Assembly: GCA_026874595.1 (NCBI GenBank)
Contig: CM049308.1
Location: 80,086,124-80,150,123 of the forward strand
Direction of reading: 5' to 3'
Origin: Sipunculus nudus
Lineage: Eukaryota > Annelida > Sipuncula > Golfingiida > Sipunculidae
Length of the DNA: 64,000 nucleotides
Part shown: positions 50,701 through 62,500 of the stretch, piece after piece
Layout: every line of letters begins with the position of its first letter
Position numbering within the stretch: position 1 is the stretch's first letter
Notes under the pieces: generated by a model
Database searches by the model: none
What the model was told of the DNA's origin: nothing
The model's input: the letters and a program-made list of their open reading frames with translations, nothing else
Made by a program: the position numbers and the translations under genes

Positions 50701-53286
50701 CCATGAAAAGTCTCCATGAAACTTGAAATTAGGTCTCTGTTACCCATATTCTTTAAGCTGTATGGGTCCAAAATACCCCCCCCCCCCAGAATAATGGAAA
50801 ATTTGATACAAAAACTGCAGTATTTCAATAACTACAACACTGATGGTCATGATTTTCGGCATACATATTGATCATGAGCTGTTCCATCAGTTTCTGCAGA
50901 CTGGGTGTGCCACGTCTATTTTTTTTTCAAATTTTTACGAATTTTTTTCTTTTTTTTGAGACCTTTAAAGATGTGGTTATCTGTCAACAGGGTACAAATC
51001 GCAACAACTGGACCTAGAATCTTCATTCTTGTCATGCAAGGAGGCCCATGAAAGGTGCCTGTGGAAACTTGAAATTAGGTCTCTGTTACCCATATCCTTC
51101 AAGCTATAGGACTCCGAAGTATCCCTCAGAATAATGGACAATTTGATACAAAAACTGAAGTATCTGAACAACTAATGCAGAGATCACCATGATTTTTTGC
51201 ATGGATATTGACCATTAAGTGTTTTTATTAGTTTCTGCAGACTGGTGGAGCCACCTGTATTTTTGTATCCGCCAAAACGAAGTTTTGCGGATACTATGTT
51301 TTTGACCGAGTTCCTCCACCGCTGCGGCGTTCGTTTCCAGAGAGCTCCTCGGAGACTAATGGACCGATTTTTCCAAAACTTACACCTATTATCGGGTCAC
51401 ATGTGAACTGGTGCCTAACCAATTTGCATTGACCTCTGACCTTTCCTCTCTATCCAGTGTCCATTTGTGGGTCTGTTTCCACTCATAAACCCTCATATCT
51501 CGGGAACCGTTTGACCGATCAGGAAATAAAATTGATACAAATGTAGCCCTTGGATTGCTTTATAACATACACAAAAAATGGTGGCGCCACCTGTAACCAT
51601 GTTTGCACAGTGTCCATCTGTTCATCTGCCTTGGGTCAAAATCACTCATATCTCTGCAGTGAATTGACTAATTCACCTGAAATTCGTCATGTGTATACAT
51701 CCAGGATAGCTTTCTTGATTTTATGACAGGTGGCGCCACCTACGTTCACGTTCACGCTGATGACATCCAAGCTTATATCTCGGGAACCGTTTGACCGATC
51801 AGGAAATAAAATTTATACAAATGTAGCCCTTTGATAGCTCTGTAACATACACAAAAAATGGTGGCGCCACCTGTAACAATGTTTGCACAGCGTCTGTCTG
51901 TTAGTCTACCGTGGCCTAAAATTACTCATTTCTCTGTAGTGGTTCGACATAACTGCCTAAAATTTTGCAGGTTTATACATCGTGGACAGCTTTCTTGATT
52001 TTATGACAGGTGGCGCCACCTACATTCTAGGTAACGCTGGACACATCCAAGCTCATATCTCAGGAACCATTTGACCGATTGGGCCAAAATTGTGAATGTG
52101 TTTAGATCTCACATAGGTCTTTATCATACACAAAACTGGAGGGGTTACCTGCAAAGATTTTTGCACAGTGTTTGTCTGTTTGTCTGCCATGGGCAAAAAT
52201 CGCTCATATACATGTAGTGGTTTGACTTTTCTGCCTAAAATTTTGCAGGTGTATACAACTTGGACAGCTTTCTGGATTTGTGGTAGGTGGCACAACCTAC
52301 ATACACATTTAGGCTGCAGACATCCATGCTAATATGCAACATACCTCACTCTATTTCCCCTTGCCACTCAATCCATGCCTCACTATCCGATTTTGGCAGA
52401 TACATGTAGTCACTTGTCGGTTATCCGTATTCTAGTTTTAAAAGTTTACACATTTTTCTCTATTTTTGAGATATATAAATACAGACTAAATCTTGGCCTG
52501 TTGGTTAATCTGTTTGATGCTTCAGTTGAATGGGTATATACTACCATTCTGATGATAAAATTTCCTTTTGCGAATCTCTTCCCAGTCAGCTGAGCGTCAT
52601 GACCCATGGGTCACTTGTTTTGTATTAGGCCAGGTGGACATAGATTTTAAGTGGTTTACCAAGGGTCCTGTACAGGACAAGGATCACCAGGGTCATTCTA
52701 AATGTGTATTTTTAGAAATCAGTTACTTAAAATAATGAGAACAGTAACATTATATGTCCAATATGGTTGCTTTCTTAACCCAATGGAGCACATGGTTATG
52801 TTTATAAAAGTAAAATACATTAGTAAGCATATATTACTGTGCATAGCGAAATGTATGTTCTTGTACATGTAAACTGTAACAATACTTTATTCTACAATGA
52901 ACAATTTATTACACTGAAGAAGTTTTGTCATTTTCAGCCCGAGGATGCTCTCATGCCCAAATTTGTGGGTAATTTTATTTTAATTAAATAATAAACAGTA
53001 TGTATTTTCTTGATTCATATTGATGAAGAATGTTTTTAACTTGCAGCTTGTATGTAGAATTTATTATTGTGTCAGGTATAATCCATAGAATACCAGGTGT
53101 TAATCTAAAAATAAACATTCCCAGGAAAATGAACCAGAATTGGCTGAGGATGAGGATGATGATGATGATGATGTTGATGATGATTGTGAAAATGAAGCTG
53201 TTATATATTTGTATTGTAGGTTCACAGTGGTTCAAGGTGCTGGTTCGTTGGCTCTGGTATGCTGGCAAGATCCCACCAGAGCCTAG
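32714..53286 (+). CDS. HAAO: 3-hydroxyanthranilate 3,4-dioxygenase, ten coding exons
   Basis: Iron(II) cupin dioxygenase that opens the ring of 3-hydroxyanthranilate in the kynurenine pathway, the branch leading to quinolinate and NAD; cytosolic. Exons: 32,714-32,808; 41,290-41,371; 41,980-42,063; 46,938-47,050; 47,489-47,590; 47,865-47,908; 48,321-48,469; 49,170-49,238; 49,802-49,884; 53,220-53,286. All introns are GT-AG, phases agree at every junction, and the sum is 888 bases (295 residues plus stop; human 286). Expected iron ligands are present: His53 and Glu59 (DFHLEVGEE) and His97 (RIPHSPQR); substrate residues Arg49, Arg101 and Glu111 are also kept. Other family blocks are [35 protein letters not shown] and [11 protein letters not shown]. 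The second cupin half is less conserved and ends [16 protein letters not shown]. Donors of exons 4 (GTCATA) and 5 (GTTAGC) are weak. Introns are loaded with repeats. Confidence 0.95.
33033..34222 (-). mobile_element. Internally deleted Tigger/pogo-like DNA transposon in HAAO intron 1
   Basis: Inverted ends share CTAAYCTCTTTCATTCGCC (18 of 19 positions): on the + strand at about 33,037 and as the complement ending at about 34,222. Between them lies a transposase C-terminal remnant on the minus strand. A related end sequence occurs at 57,183-57,300. A TA target duplication is possible but not clean. Confidence 0.62.
33380..33790 (-). pseudogene. Tigger/pogo-type transposase C-terminal remnant
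   Basis: The minus-strand frame reads [20 protein letters not shown], then [20 protein letters not shown], then a low-complexity SQPPSSS linker and, after one stop, a YFKSSNY...[14 protein letters not shown] tail. This order (EFVNxDxxxxTxxxLxDxDIV, then a Ser-rich linker and a terminal helical segment) is typical of the end of DDE-1/Tigger transposases. The catalytic core is missing, so it is inactive. Confidence 0.6.
35097..37577 (+). mobile_element. Hairpin-ended element A3 in HAAO intron 1
   Basis: 2,481 bases; 5' hairpin AGCTCAGCTGACT...AGTCATCTGAGCT after a T5 tract, a long CCGT/CAGT tract at about 35,142-35,194, two monomers, and a 3' end GACCCATAGGTCCC then TTGTT. Relative to A4 it lacks about 145 bases starting inside the 22-base palindrome (junction near 37,314). 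The uninterrupted T7-CCTGTAAG site at about 35,708-35,722 is the empty site for B1. Confidence 0.85.
38270..39365 (+). repeat. 25-27 bp minisatellite array in HAAO intron 1
   Basis: About 40 units of the form ACAGGGAAGTGCACAGCTGT plus GTTTG (25 bases) or GATTTG (26 bases), drifting at the edges. The 25-base form dominates 38,270-38,660 and the 26-base form 38,930-39,190. One isolated degenerate unit lies at about 39,565. Long open frames on the minus strand (e.g. 38,651-39,274, 207 codons) arise because the unit lacks stop codons in those frames. Confidence 0.92.
39366..41289. other. HAAO intron 1, 3' part
   Basis: No additional exon or named repeat recognised. Exon 2 of HAAO starts at 41,290 after TTTGAAG, a weak acceptor with a poor pyrimidine tract. 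Confidence 0.5.
42456..46827 (+). mobile_element. Hairpin-ended element B2, split by nested A4, in HAAO intron 3
   Basis: 5' hairpin AGCTCAGCTGACT...AGTCATCTGAG at 42,456 with a short CCGT/CTGT tract; one monomer; then B-type sequence matching B1 (for example 43,430-43,480 pairs with about 17,045-17,095). It is interrupted at about 43,928 by A4 and resumes at 46,554, ending GACCCATGGGTCCC then TTGTT at 46,827. Its end is about 110 bases before HAAO exon 4. Confidence 0.72.
43929..46553 (+). mobile_element. Hairpin-ended element A4 nested in B2
   Basis: 2,625 bases, the most complete uninterrupted A copy. 5' hairpin after CTGTTTTT, CCGT/CTGT tract at about 43,974-44,013, two monomers, palindrome at 46,132-46,153, and 3' end GACCCATAGGTCCC then TTGTT. 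Very close to A3 in sequence, so both are likely recent. Confidence 0.85.
49377..49542 (+). mobile_element. Miniature derivative with C/A-type ends in HAAO intron 8
   Basis: About 166 bases with a recognisable 5' end (CTCAGCTGACTTACAGTCAT, GCGCTATAG) and 3' end (CAGCTGAGCCCC, CCTGTGGGTCAC, TTTG) but almost no interior. Looks like an internally deleted, MITE-sized member of the hairpin-ended group. Confidence 0.6.
49897..52619 (+). mobile_element. Hairpin-ended element C2 in HAAO intron 9, carrying nested E2
   Basis: Begins AGCTCAGCTGACT...AGTCATCTGAGCT in a T7 tract only 12 bases after the exon 9 donor junction. CCGT/CTGT tract at about 49,947-49,967. Interior has four monomers of about 340 bases (GGACCTAGAATCTTC, GGTCTCTGTTACCCATATCC) starting near 49,975, 50,310, 50,645 and 50,990. 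E2 interrupts the fourth. The 3' end is CAGCTGAGCGTCATGACCCA then TGGGTCACTTGTT. No protein encoded. Confidence 0.8.
51265..52435 (+). mobile_element. Helitron-like element E2 nested in C2
   Basis: Starts GTATCCGCCAAAAC folding onto GTTTTGCGGATAC (one bulge) after host TTTTT. Tandem monomers with GGTGGCGCCACC at about 51,580, 51,728, 51,860 and 52,008. Ends in a hairpin region (GTAGTCACTTGTCGGTTATC) then CGTATTCTAG, followed by host TTTTAAAA. The interrupted C monomer resumes with the expected TTTTTGAGA phrase. Confidence 0.75.
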
Positions 53287-53853
53287 ATACTCAACCTCAT
53301 CGTACCATGAGTGGCAACATTGGTACCAGATTGGTCCACCGTATAAAGGCCTTAAAATACTCATGATTGCTGAAATGCCCTTTACATTGAAAATATATTG
53401 AAATGAGTAAAGCTAGTGATGCAGAAATGCTGTGCTAAACTTATCTTACATATCACTATAATAATTTAGTGCATTTTATATTTACTGTATATCTTGGATT
53501 AATTTGAATGATTTTTTATTGCTGCATGTAGAGCAGTACATGTCAGCATGATTATACAGTACTGAACATATGTATTGTAATGCTAATCTGAAATGAACAT
53601 ATATCATGTTTTACCTTGATATATATACATTTGAGTTTATCTGTATTAGTATTACTGTTTAAATGCAAGAACATTGTATTAGATGTCATTTATAAAAAAA
53701 ATCTACCTGTGCAGGTTTGTGTCTTCTTGCATATTGTGTTATATGAAGTCAGTATTTAATGTACATATTGATATTTTAAAAATATACCATATTTGTGTTC
53801 TAGAGTACAAATGTGAACAAAACACACAAAAAAACTTTATATTGACTTTGGTC

Positions 53854-53907
53854 AATAAATATTATAATCAAGTCTGGTATTTTTGTAAATGGTATTTTTA
53901 TAATAAA
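53854..53907 (+). terminator. Candidate HAAO polyadenylation signals
   Basis: AATAAA at 53,854 and 53,902, about 570-620 bases after the HAAO stop. Both are plausible ends of a 3' UTR. Confidence 0.45.
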
Positions 53908-53919
53908 CACTTTACTCTC

Positions 53920-56572
53920 CACTGATATATGTTTGAGGAATTTGATGTACTGCAAAGTATGATTTTAGAAAACCTCTATTCAAGTTGCTCAGTACCCAAT
54001 TAGATATTGTATCCTATTGAATCACATGAACTTTGACCAGCTTATAGAATGCAATATTTTCTGTGAACCAAGAAGTATATTCTCACATTGTAAGGTTCTG
54101 TGACATCATAAGTTAATGCTGTGGTAACAAGTTTCAGGTTCAATACAAGCTGATTATCAAGTACTGCTGACCATTCTGTGCTGGATGAGCTGCCTGTATG
54201 TGTCCCCATATTACATATACACAATATCATCATTGGAAGGAATTGGTTGTGAAATCATATTCGATGATTGAAAGAAAAAGACTGATAACTGATTATTAAT
54301 CAGTTATTTTATGTATCTTCTGTATTACTGTGAAATCACTTGTATAGTATTATACCTAAACTATTGACAGAGTAAATTCAGTCCAGCTTGTACATGATGA
54401 GAGGTCTAGATGGCAGTGGGGTTGTTTACATTTGTTTGCTGCAGGAGGTTCAGGTGTTCACTTCTTTGTGTCTCTTCTTTCTTATATCTCTGACAAGATT
54501 AATGTATTTTTTTCTGGATGATATGACTTCTTTGCTTGAGTATAAATAATTGATTGTGATTGATTATGCAAAAATGCATTATAATTGATTAATTATCACA
54601 TTATTAATTGTTATGCACCTGTTATTGTAAGTGGGGGACAACATAAAGCTCAATGGCCTGATGTAAAAAATCTAAGCAATTTTTCATTCTGGTAAAATAT
54701 ATAGCTAATCCATATAAAATATATAAAATAATAAATAAATATATCTATTTATGATGGGTCTATAGTTATGGCACTGGATCAAAAGTGATAAACTGGGTTT
54801 AATTTACCAGTAGTTATAACGATACATATATCCGTGTTTTAATTTGCTATGTGCAGCTGTTTTTACTTCCATTGGTGTGATCTCTATGATAATAGCTGAG
54901 ATCAGCTGGTAAATACATGTGCTTGATCACTTAAAAATATGTTTCTGTAATAAAAAAAAATTGCAATGCAGTGTATGACTTTTGTTTTATTTAAGAGTGA
55001 GGTGCCGACTCGCTGTATTCTTCAAACCAACATGGACATGCACACTCATTACTGATTCATAGACTGCATAACTCAAATATTTCTTTCAGTAAAATCTGAA
55101 TTGTGTCACAATTAAAATCAGAATGTATTTTATGAATACTGGAAACTTTTGTTTTATACTCAAACTTCAAATTTAGTATTTATATGACTCCTAAACCTCA
55201 TGAGAGGTGTATGTGCATGTGTCATGTATGAGAACTAACAGATTCTTCTTGGTCAGCATCTGTATGTAAGGTGGATAATTGATTGACAGCTGTGTACACC
55301 CCGATTCTCACTCAATGTTATTGTGAGTCTTAAATTATTGTCACAGCTCTGTAGTAACCAGGATGGCCCATGATGTAATTACCTGTGACCAGGCCCTCAA
55401 TTCATAAGCCACAGCTTCTCTGACATTAATTGGCTTTAATTTAATTTTCCATAAAAAAAATCACTTTGTATTACATCTTGAATTATTGAAAAAGAGTTTT
55501 AACCTGGAATAAAGGCCTCTTGCCCAAATTTCTAACAATAATATATCAGTATTTTACAGAGATGATAAAGAACATAAAATGATGCATAAAGATAAATGAA
55601 CATCTTAATATATATAAGGTTTTTCTTTCTCATGAGACCAGTGCCATACCATGGCATGCATGCACAAACTTAATACTGCTGATCTCTTCCTAAATACCAT
55701 GAAAACATTGAAAAATTAAGTTATTTCTTTGAAACTTATACAAGAATAAGGAAACTATCAACAAATAATATAGAACCATTGCATATGACATGTCAGCATT
55801 TACATTTCATTTAATCAACCAGAATTAAATTATTGTTCCCAAGAAGTTGCTACTCATTTTCTAACAATATTATAACAACCATTTATTCTACACCTGGCAT
55901 GATATTCCCAGAGCAACAAGAATTAAGGTATTCATATTGCACATATATTTAATTCTTTCTTTTTCAGTTAATTCACAGGTAACTCTAATCAGTCATATAA
56001 TTAGATGGTTTATTTTAATTCAAAATTATTAAAAATGTATGGTAAAATTTTGTCTGAAGAGGGAAATATTTAAAGTGCTTCAAACAATTGTTAATTCCCA
56101 TTTCTGAAATTTTAGAATTTTTAATTAATAATTTTCCTAAATTTACAAATGAAAAGGTAGAACTTCAAATAATAATATCAGATAAGGACCATACAAAGAT
56201 TAATAAAACTGTGCCTTTTTTAAATATTGTTAGGCATGCAAACTTAAAATCCTCAACCTTTTAACAAGATAATCATTAATATTTGTTAACTGACTTGTTT
56301 AAGTAAATACTGAAGTTCTATAAAGTTATAAAAAAAATTGACACGTGGATGTTTTGGTCATTTTTTTTCTTTAGCAATCCAATTTAAATCATGCTTATAT
56401 TCAATGTCAAACTGCGCAGAGAAAATGCAAAACACGTCCCATTATCATGGGATAAATTGACGGGGAGATTATAGTACACTACACCTGGTTCTAAATTTAG
56501 CGTTGACATAAGCGGCATCCCGCCGTCTGAAGTTTTGAAGTTTCGTCTGCCAGAGTTCCAGCAGTTCTTGAA
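53920..56572. other. Intergenic region between HAAO and RAD51B
   Basis: AT-rich, with no exon or recognisable repeat family. The RAD51B promoter and 5' UTR should lie in its last few hundred bases, where GC content rises (about 56,500-56,572). Confidence 0.5.
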
Positions 56573-59500
56573 ATGTCATCTAAAAGAGTAAAACGTCTTG
56601 GATTCTCTTCACTTATTTTAGAGAGACTGACAAGAAACAACCTCATCACGTGCAAGGTCCGTATGAGAGGACAGAAACCCATGTTTACAAACAGATCGCA
56701 GACGTAAACACTTTCCAGTTCCGACGCCCAGCAACCACATGAACAAGTGCATTGGCAATGCCAGTGCCAATGGCAATGCATTACTGCCATTACTAGCGTT
56801 AGCAACAGAAGTTTTTCTCTGTGCTGACCTCTTTTGAGTTTTGGTTGTATTATTAATTGCCTTTATTAGCTTTAAGATGAAAAAAATGAGATTTTGATGT
56901 CATCAATCATTTTGCCTGGAAAATGCCCTCCGTACATTTGCATATTGAAATATTTTCCAAATGGGGATAGATTAGGCCCCCCCCTCATCATTTTCCTATA
57001 ATTAACTTTAAAAATGGCTCTGACTTTAATTCTTAGGTGAAATAAAATCAAATATTTCTTTATGTTATGGAAAAAGCTGACTATATGATGCAACAAAAAT
57101 AGATGAAGCAATATATTGTTTTATATGTATGTATGTATGTATGTATGTATATATATATATATTTTATATATATACACACAGTCATTGGCCCCTTGTTCAT
57201 ATGCCAACCTCGCCCACCGCCAACAAATGAAAAAGTCCCAATTTCCTTACTACTTATTTACCTCGTTCATTTGTCACCCTTGCTATCTGCTAGATAACAA
57301 AGGATGGACGCTAAGCCGGATATTTAAAAGAAAATTAGCGAACCGCTGGGCAGCATTGAAGTGCTCCAGCCCTGTTGGTTGGCGGGTGCATTTTGAAGGG
57401 ACTTGTCAAATAGTAAAAATTTCATGGCATGTACCCTATATTATTGCTGTTTTTGGAAACTTTGGCAGAAATCTTTGTGTGTTCCATAACAAAAAGCAGC
57501 CTGAACTGCTGACTAATCAAGGCCGCCCTTTCACAGACCTGTTGGTCTGCAAGTTGTAGTCATGGTCACTTCCTTTTGGTTCATCAGGTCATTTAAATTG
57601 CTCTTATTCCAAATTAACTTGCCTTAGTTTCAAATCAGTTTTAGTTAATTACAGGGCTTTTTCATACTGACTGACCCCTCATATAGGCATCATGCAGAAG
57701 TTAAAATTACATACTTTTCACTTACTAGACCTGGCTGAACCTTACGCTCCTCATCTAGTGGTTATACACTGCAGTCATTTCTGTTCTCCCTTGCTGTAAC
57801 CGCTGCTTTGTATAGAAATATTCTCTGGGTCTGACCACCAGGGCTGTCACAGAGTGAGAGAAAAGGATTCTAATTAAACCAATGAGAGTGTAGTTGCATT
57901 TTGCATCCAGCTGCAGATTTTAATCATGACATCCACTCCTGTTGCTCCAATTCTTGGCCCTGTGTCAGAACTGGTGTAATAAAAAAAATATAGTAGATAT
58001 TGCGTGTGTTGTAAATGGTAGACTTTCTTTTAAATAAAAATAAATATTTTATTATCATCGATATTAATTTGATTCAAGTAAAGGAAAAATGTGGCTCGCC
58101 CTCTGTTCATTGGCAACAGTTTTGTTTCTATATAAGGGGAGCATTGTTCGGTCAAGAGTTGCAACTATAGTTTGAGAAAATACAAAATAAATAGTCTGGG
58201 CATTGCAGTGTGTTCCAAAAAAGTTGACAGTTCACTGTAGGTTTATGGGTGGTGCATGCATTAAATTATCACATTAATGAATCCATTTGAAGGTTTTGAA
58301 TCTGTTAGAATGTAATTTGAAGGGCTGCAATTCAGTGCATAAATAATCAGATTATTTGGTGTATTGTTACACCACTAGTATTAACTAGGACTAAAAGAAG
58401 CCTATAATCAAACCTTCCAATCATCCATGATTAACAGGTGCTATTAGTTATTTTTTACTGTGTTGTCTTTTGTATAACCGATTGCACAGGCCCAGCCTGT
58501 TATGCTTGAGTTAAAAATATGTATCAGTATGGTTCTAGTATTACCTAGATATGACCAGATCTCCTCAGCCAGAAACAAAGCTCAATGTAATAAGCAAAAT
58601 CCCAAGTAGATTTGCATATTTAATTGATTTCTCATTATATATGGCCCAGTAAATCTAAAGAAAAAAAGGCATTAAGTAATTTTTATTCCTGTGTGCATGT
58701 CTGAAACCTTTTTCACAAGTGTTTAAGCATAAAAAATGGCATAACTCGGAGTGCTGTGAGCTTGCCAGCCTATTTAGTATTATACAAAATATTCATGAAT
58801 AGAAAAAATTCTTATGTGCATCCAGGATGTATTGAACAAGTCAAGGTTGGAGTTGATCCGTCTGTTAGGACTGAGTGATGGGCATGTGCGAGACATCATA
58901 ACCAGGACATGCAGGGCTGTGGCACCCGATCCTGTTAGTGTGAGTAACCTCTCTTTCTTCTCATAACGAATTTAAAACTAGAATACTAATGTATTAACAC
59001 TATATTTATGCATCCACTGGTTATCAGGCTGTTTGTAGTTCACAACAAATGATTTTTCTACCCTTTGAATCCTTATTCGCAAAAAAATGTAAGTTAAATC
59101 TAAAATGTTTGTTTTCAAAGTGGACAAATGCATATTTGTAACTAGAATACGGGTAGTCGACAAGCGACTACTTGTATCCGCCTAAATCAGAGTGGAACGG
59201 GTGAAGTGTTGCATATTAGCATGGATGTCTGCAGCCAAATTGTGTATGTAGGTTGCGCTACCTACCAAAAAATCCAGAAAGCTCTATACACATGCAAAAC
59301 TTTGGCCCAATCGGTCAAACGGTTCCCAAGATATGAGCTTGGTTATCTGCTGCATAAACTAGAATGCAGGTGGCGCCACCTGTCATAAAATCAAGAGAGC
59401 TGTCGGGGATGTATAAACTTGCAAAATTTTAGGCAGATATGTCAAACCACTGCCGAGATATGAGTGATTTTATCCCATGGCAGACAAACAGATGGGAGCT

Positions 59501-62500
59501 GTGCAAACATGGCTGCAGGTGGCGCCACCAGTTTTGCGTATGATAAAGAGCTATGTGAGATTTATACACATGCAAAATTTTGGCCCAATCGGTCAAACGG
59601 TTCCCTAGATATGAGCTTGGATGTCTGCAGCGTAAACTTGATTGTAGGTGGCGCCACCTGTCATAAAATCAGAAAAGCTATCCAGGATGTATAAGCATGC
59701 CGAATTTCAGGTGAATTAGTCAAACCACTGCAGAAATATGAGTGATTTTAACCCAAGGCAGACGAACAGATGGACACTGTGCAAACATGGTTGCAGGTGG
59801 TGCCACCATTTTCGGTGTATGTTATAAAGCTCTCCAAGGGCTACATTTGTGCAAAAAAATTTTCCTGATCGGTCAAACGGTTCCTGAGATATGAGCTTGG
59901 ATGTCTGCAGCGTAAACGTGAATGTAGGTGGCGCCACCTGTCATAAAATCAGAAAAGCTATCCAGGATGTATACGCATGCCAAATTTCAGGTGAATTAGT
60001 CAAGTCACTGCAGAGATATGAGTGATTTTAACCCAAGGCAGACGAACAGATGGACACTGTGCAAACATGGTTGCAGGTGGCGCCACCATTTTTGGTGTAT
60101 GTTATATAGCTCTCAGAGGGCTACATTTGTGCAAAAGAATTTTCCTGATCGGTCAAACGGTTCCCGAGATATGAGCTTTGATGTCTGCAGCGTAAACGTG
60201 AATGTAGGTGGCGCCACCTTTCATAAAATCAGAAAAGCTATCCAGGATGTATACGCATGCCCAATTTCAGGTGAATTAGTCAAGTCACTGCAGAGATATG
60301 AGTGATTTTAACCCAAGGCAGACGAACAGATGGACACTGTGCAAACATGGTTGCAGGTGGCGCCACCATTTTTGGTGTATGTTATAAAGCTCTCCAAGGG
60401 CTACATTTGTGCAAAAAAATTTTCCTGATCGGTCAAACGGTTCCTGAGATATGAGCTTGGATGTCTGCAGCGTAAACGTGAATGTAGGTGGCGCCACCTG
60501 TCATAAAATCAGAAAAGCTATCCAGGATGTTTACGCATGCCCAATTTCAGGTGAATTAGTCAAGTCACTGCAGAGATATGAGTGATTTTAACCCAAGGCA
60601 GACGAACAGATGGACACTGTGCAAACATGGTTGCAGGTGGCGCCACCATTTTTGGTGTATGTTATATAGCTCTCCGAGGGCTACATTTGTGCAAAAACAT
60701 TTTCCTGATCGGTCAAACGGTTCCCGAGATATGTGGGTTTATGTGTGGAAACAGACGCACAAACGGACGCAGAGCGCAAAGGAAAGGTCAGAGGTCAAAA
60801 CAAAATCGGGGCGCAGCAGTTCACATGTGACCCGAACATAATCCCGGGTTTCGGAAAATTCCGCCCAGCGGTTAGGGAGGAGTTCTCCGGACACCTACGC
60901 GGCGGCGGCGGCGGCGGCCAGCTGAAAACAGTATCCGCAAAACTCTGTTTTGGCGGATACAATTATAACATTGATTATAAATGAATCACTACTGTTTGTA
61001 TATCTATATCAAGTTCAGCTGATAAAACAGGATTTTGTTCTCATGTTAATGTTAAGACCATAGTGGTTATTGAAAATTTGGCAGTTTGTTGATATCATTG
61101 TATCGCCAGACATAGTCTGGAGATACTATGGTTTAGGCACGGTCGCGCTGCCGCCGCCGCAGAGATTTCTTTTGGACACAATAACTCAAAAAATATTTCA
61201 CGGATCTTTACCAAACTTGGTATATGTATAGATATGGGTGAGAGGACAATGAGGTCATGACCTCAACTAGGAGAGAGGCCTTGACCTTGAATAGGTTCAA
61301 ATTTGGGGAAAATCACACAAATTCTTAAATATCTCAAGAAAACTTGCATGGATTGATCCCAAAATCAAGTTGATCGAAGATCATGGATAGGGTTGTCATG
61401 TTCCAGAAACTGGTGGCGCCACCTGTTATTCTTTACTTGTTTTCATGCCGTTTAATATCCCCAAAATTGCTACTTGACAGTACTGTGAGCATTATAAGTA
61501 AAAAAACTAATAGACAGATTTCTTTCATATTATGCAAATACATAGATATGGGTTATGGGATGATGTTTATTAAAATTGGGGTCATGACCTTTCCTATGAG
61601 AGTGGCCTTGACCTTGAATATTGCCATATATGGTGATAATCACACAAAATCATTAATTTCTCAATAAGGGATGCATGCATTGGTCCAAAAATCAACTTGA
61701 CCGAAGATCTTGGATAGTAATGTCATGTACCGGAAACAGGTGGCGCCACCTGTTATTCTTTTACTTGTTTTCGTGCCGTTTAATACCTCATCATTGCCAC
61801 TTAACAGTACATTTATAACCTGTGAGCATTATAAGTCAAAAACTAATGGACAGATTTCTTTCATATTATGCATATACATAGACATGGGTTATGGGATGAT
61901 GTTTATATAAATTGGGGTCATGACCTTTCCTATTAGAGTGGCCTTGACCTTGAATATTGCCATATAATGTGAAAATTACACAAAATCATTAATATCTCAA
62001 TAAGGGATGCATGCATTGGTCCAAAAATCAACATGTTTGAAGATCTTGGAAAGTATTGTCATGTACCGGAAACAGGTGGCGCCACCTGTTATTCTTTTAC
62101 TTGTTTTGTGCCGTTTAATACCCCATCATTGCCATTTATCAGTACTGTGAGCATTATAAGTCAAAAACTAATGGACAAATTTCTTTCATATTATGCATAT
62201 ACATGGATATGGGTTATAGGATAATGTTTATTTGAATAGGGGTCATGACCTTTCCAATGAGTGGCCTTGACCTTGAATATTGCCATATATGGTGAAAATC
62301 ACACAAAATCATTAATTTCTCAATAAGGGATGCATGCATTGGTCCAAAAATCAACTTGACTGAAGATCTTGGATAGTAATGTCATGTACCGGAAACAGGT
62401 GGCGCCACCTGTTATTCTTTTACTTGTTTTCGTGCCGTTTAATACCCCATCATTGCCACTTAACAGTACATTTATAACCTGTGAGCATTATAAGTCAAAA

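Noticed and set aside
53125-53220. Acidic stretch (GAT repeats, EDEDDDDDD) as an upstream extension of HAAO exon 10
   Set aside because: It is open and in frame with exon 10, but the upstream acceptor CCCAG would put the phase-2 junction from exon 9 out of frame, and HAAO proteins have no such insert. The acceptor at 53,219 restores the family sequence.
57116-57559. 147-codon open frame in RAD51B intron 1
   Set aside because: Starts in the TATG/TA microsatellite, runs through a Tigger end fragment and has no recognisable domain.
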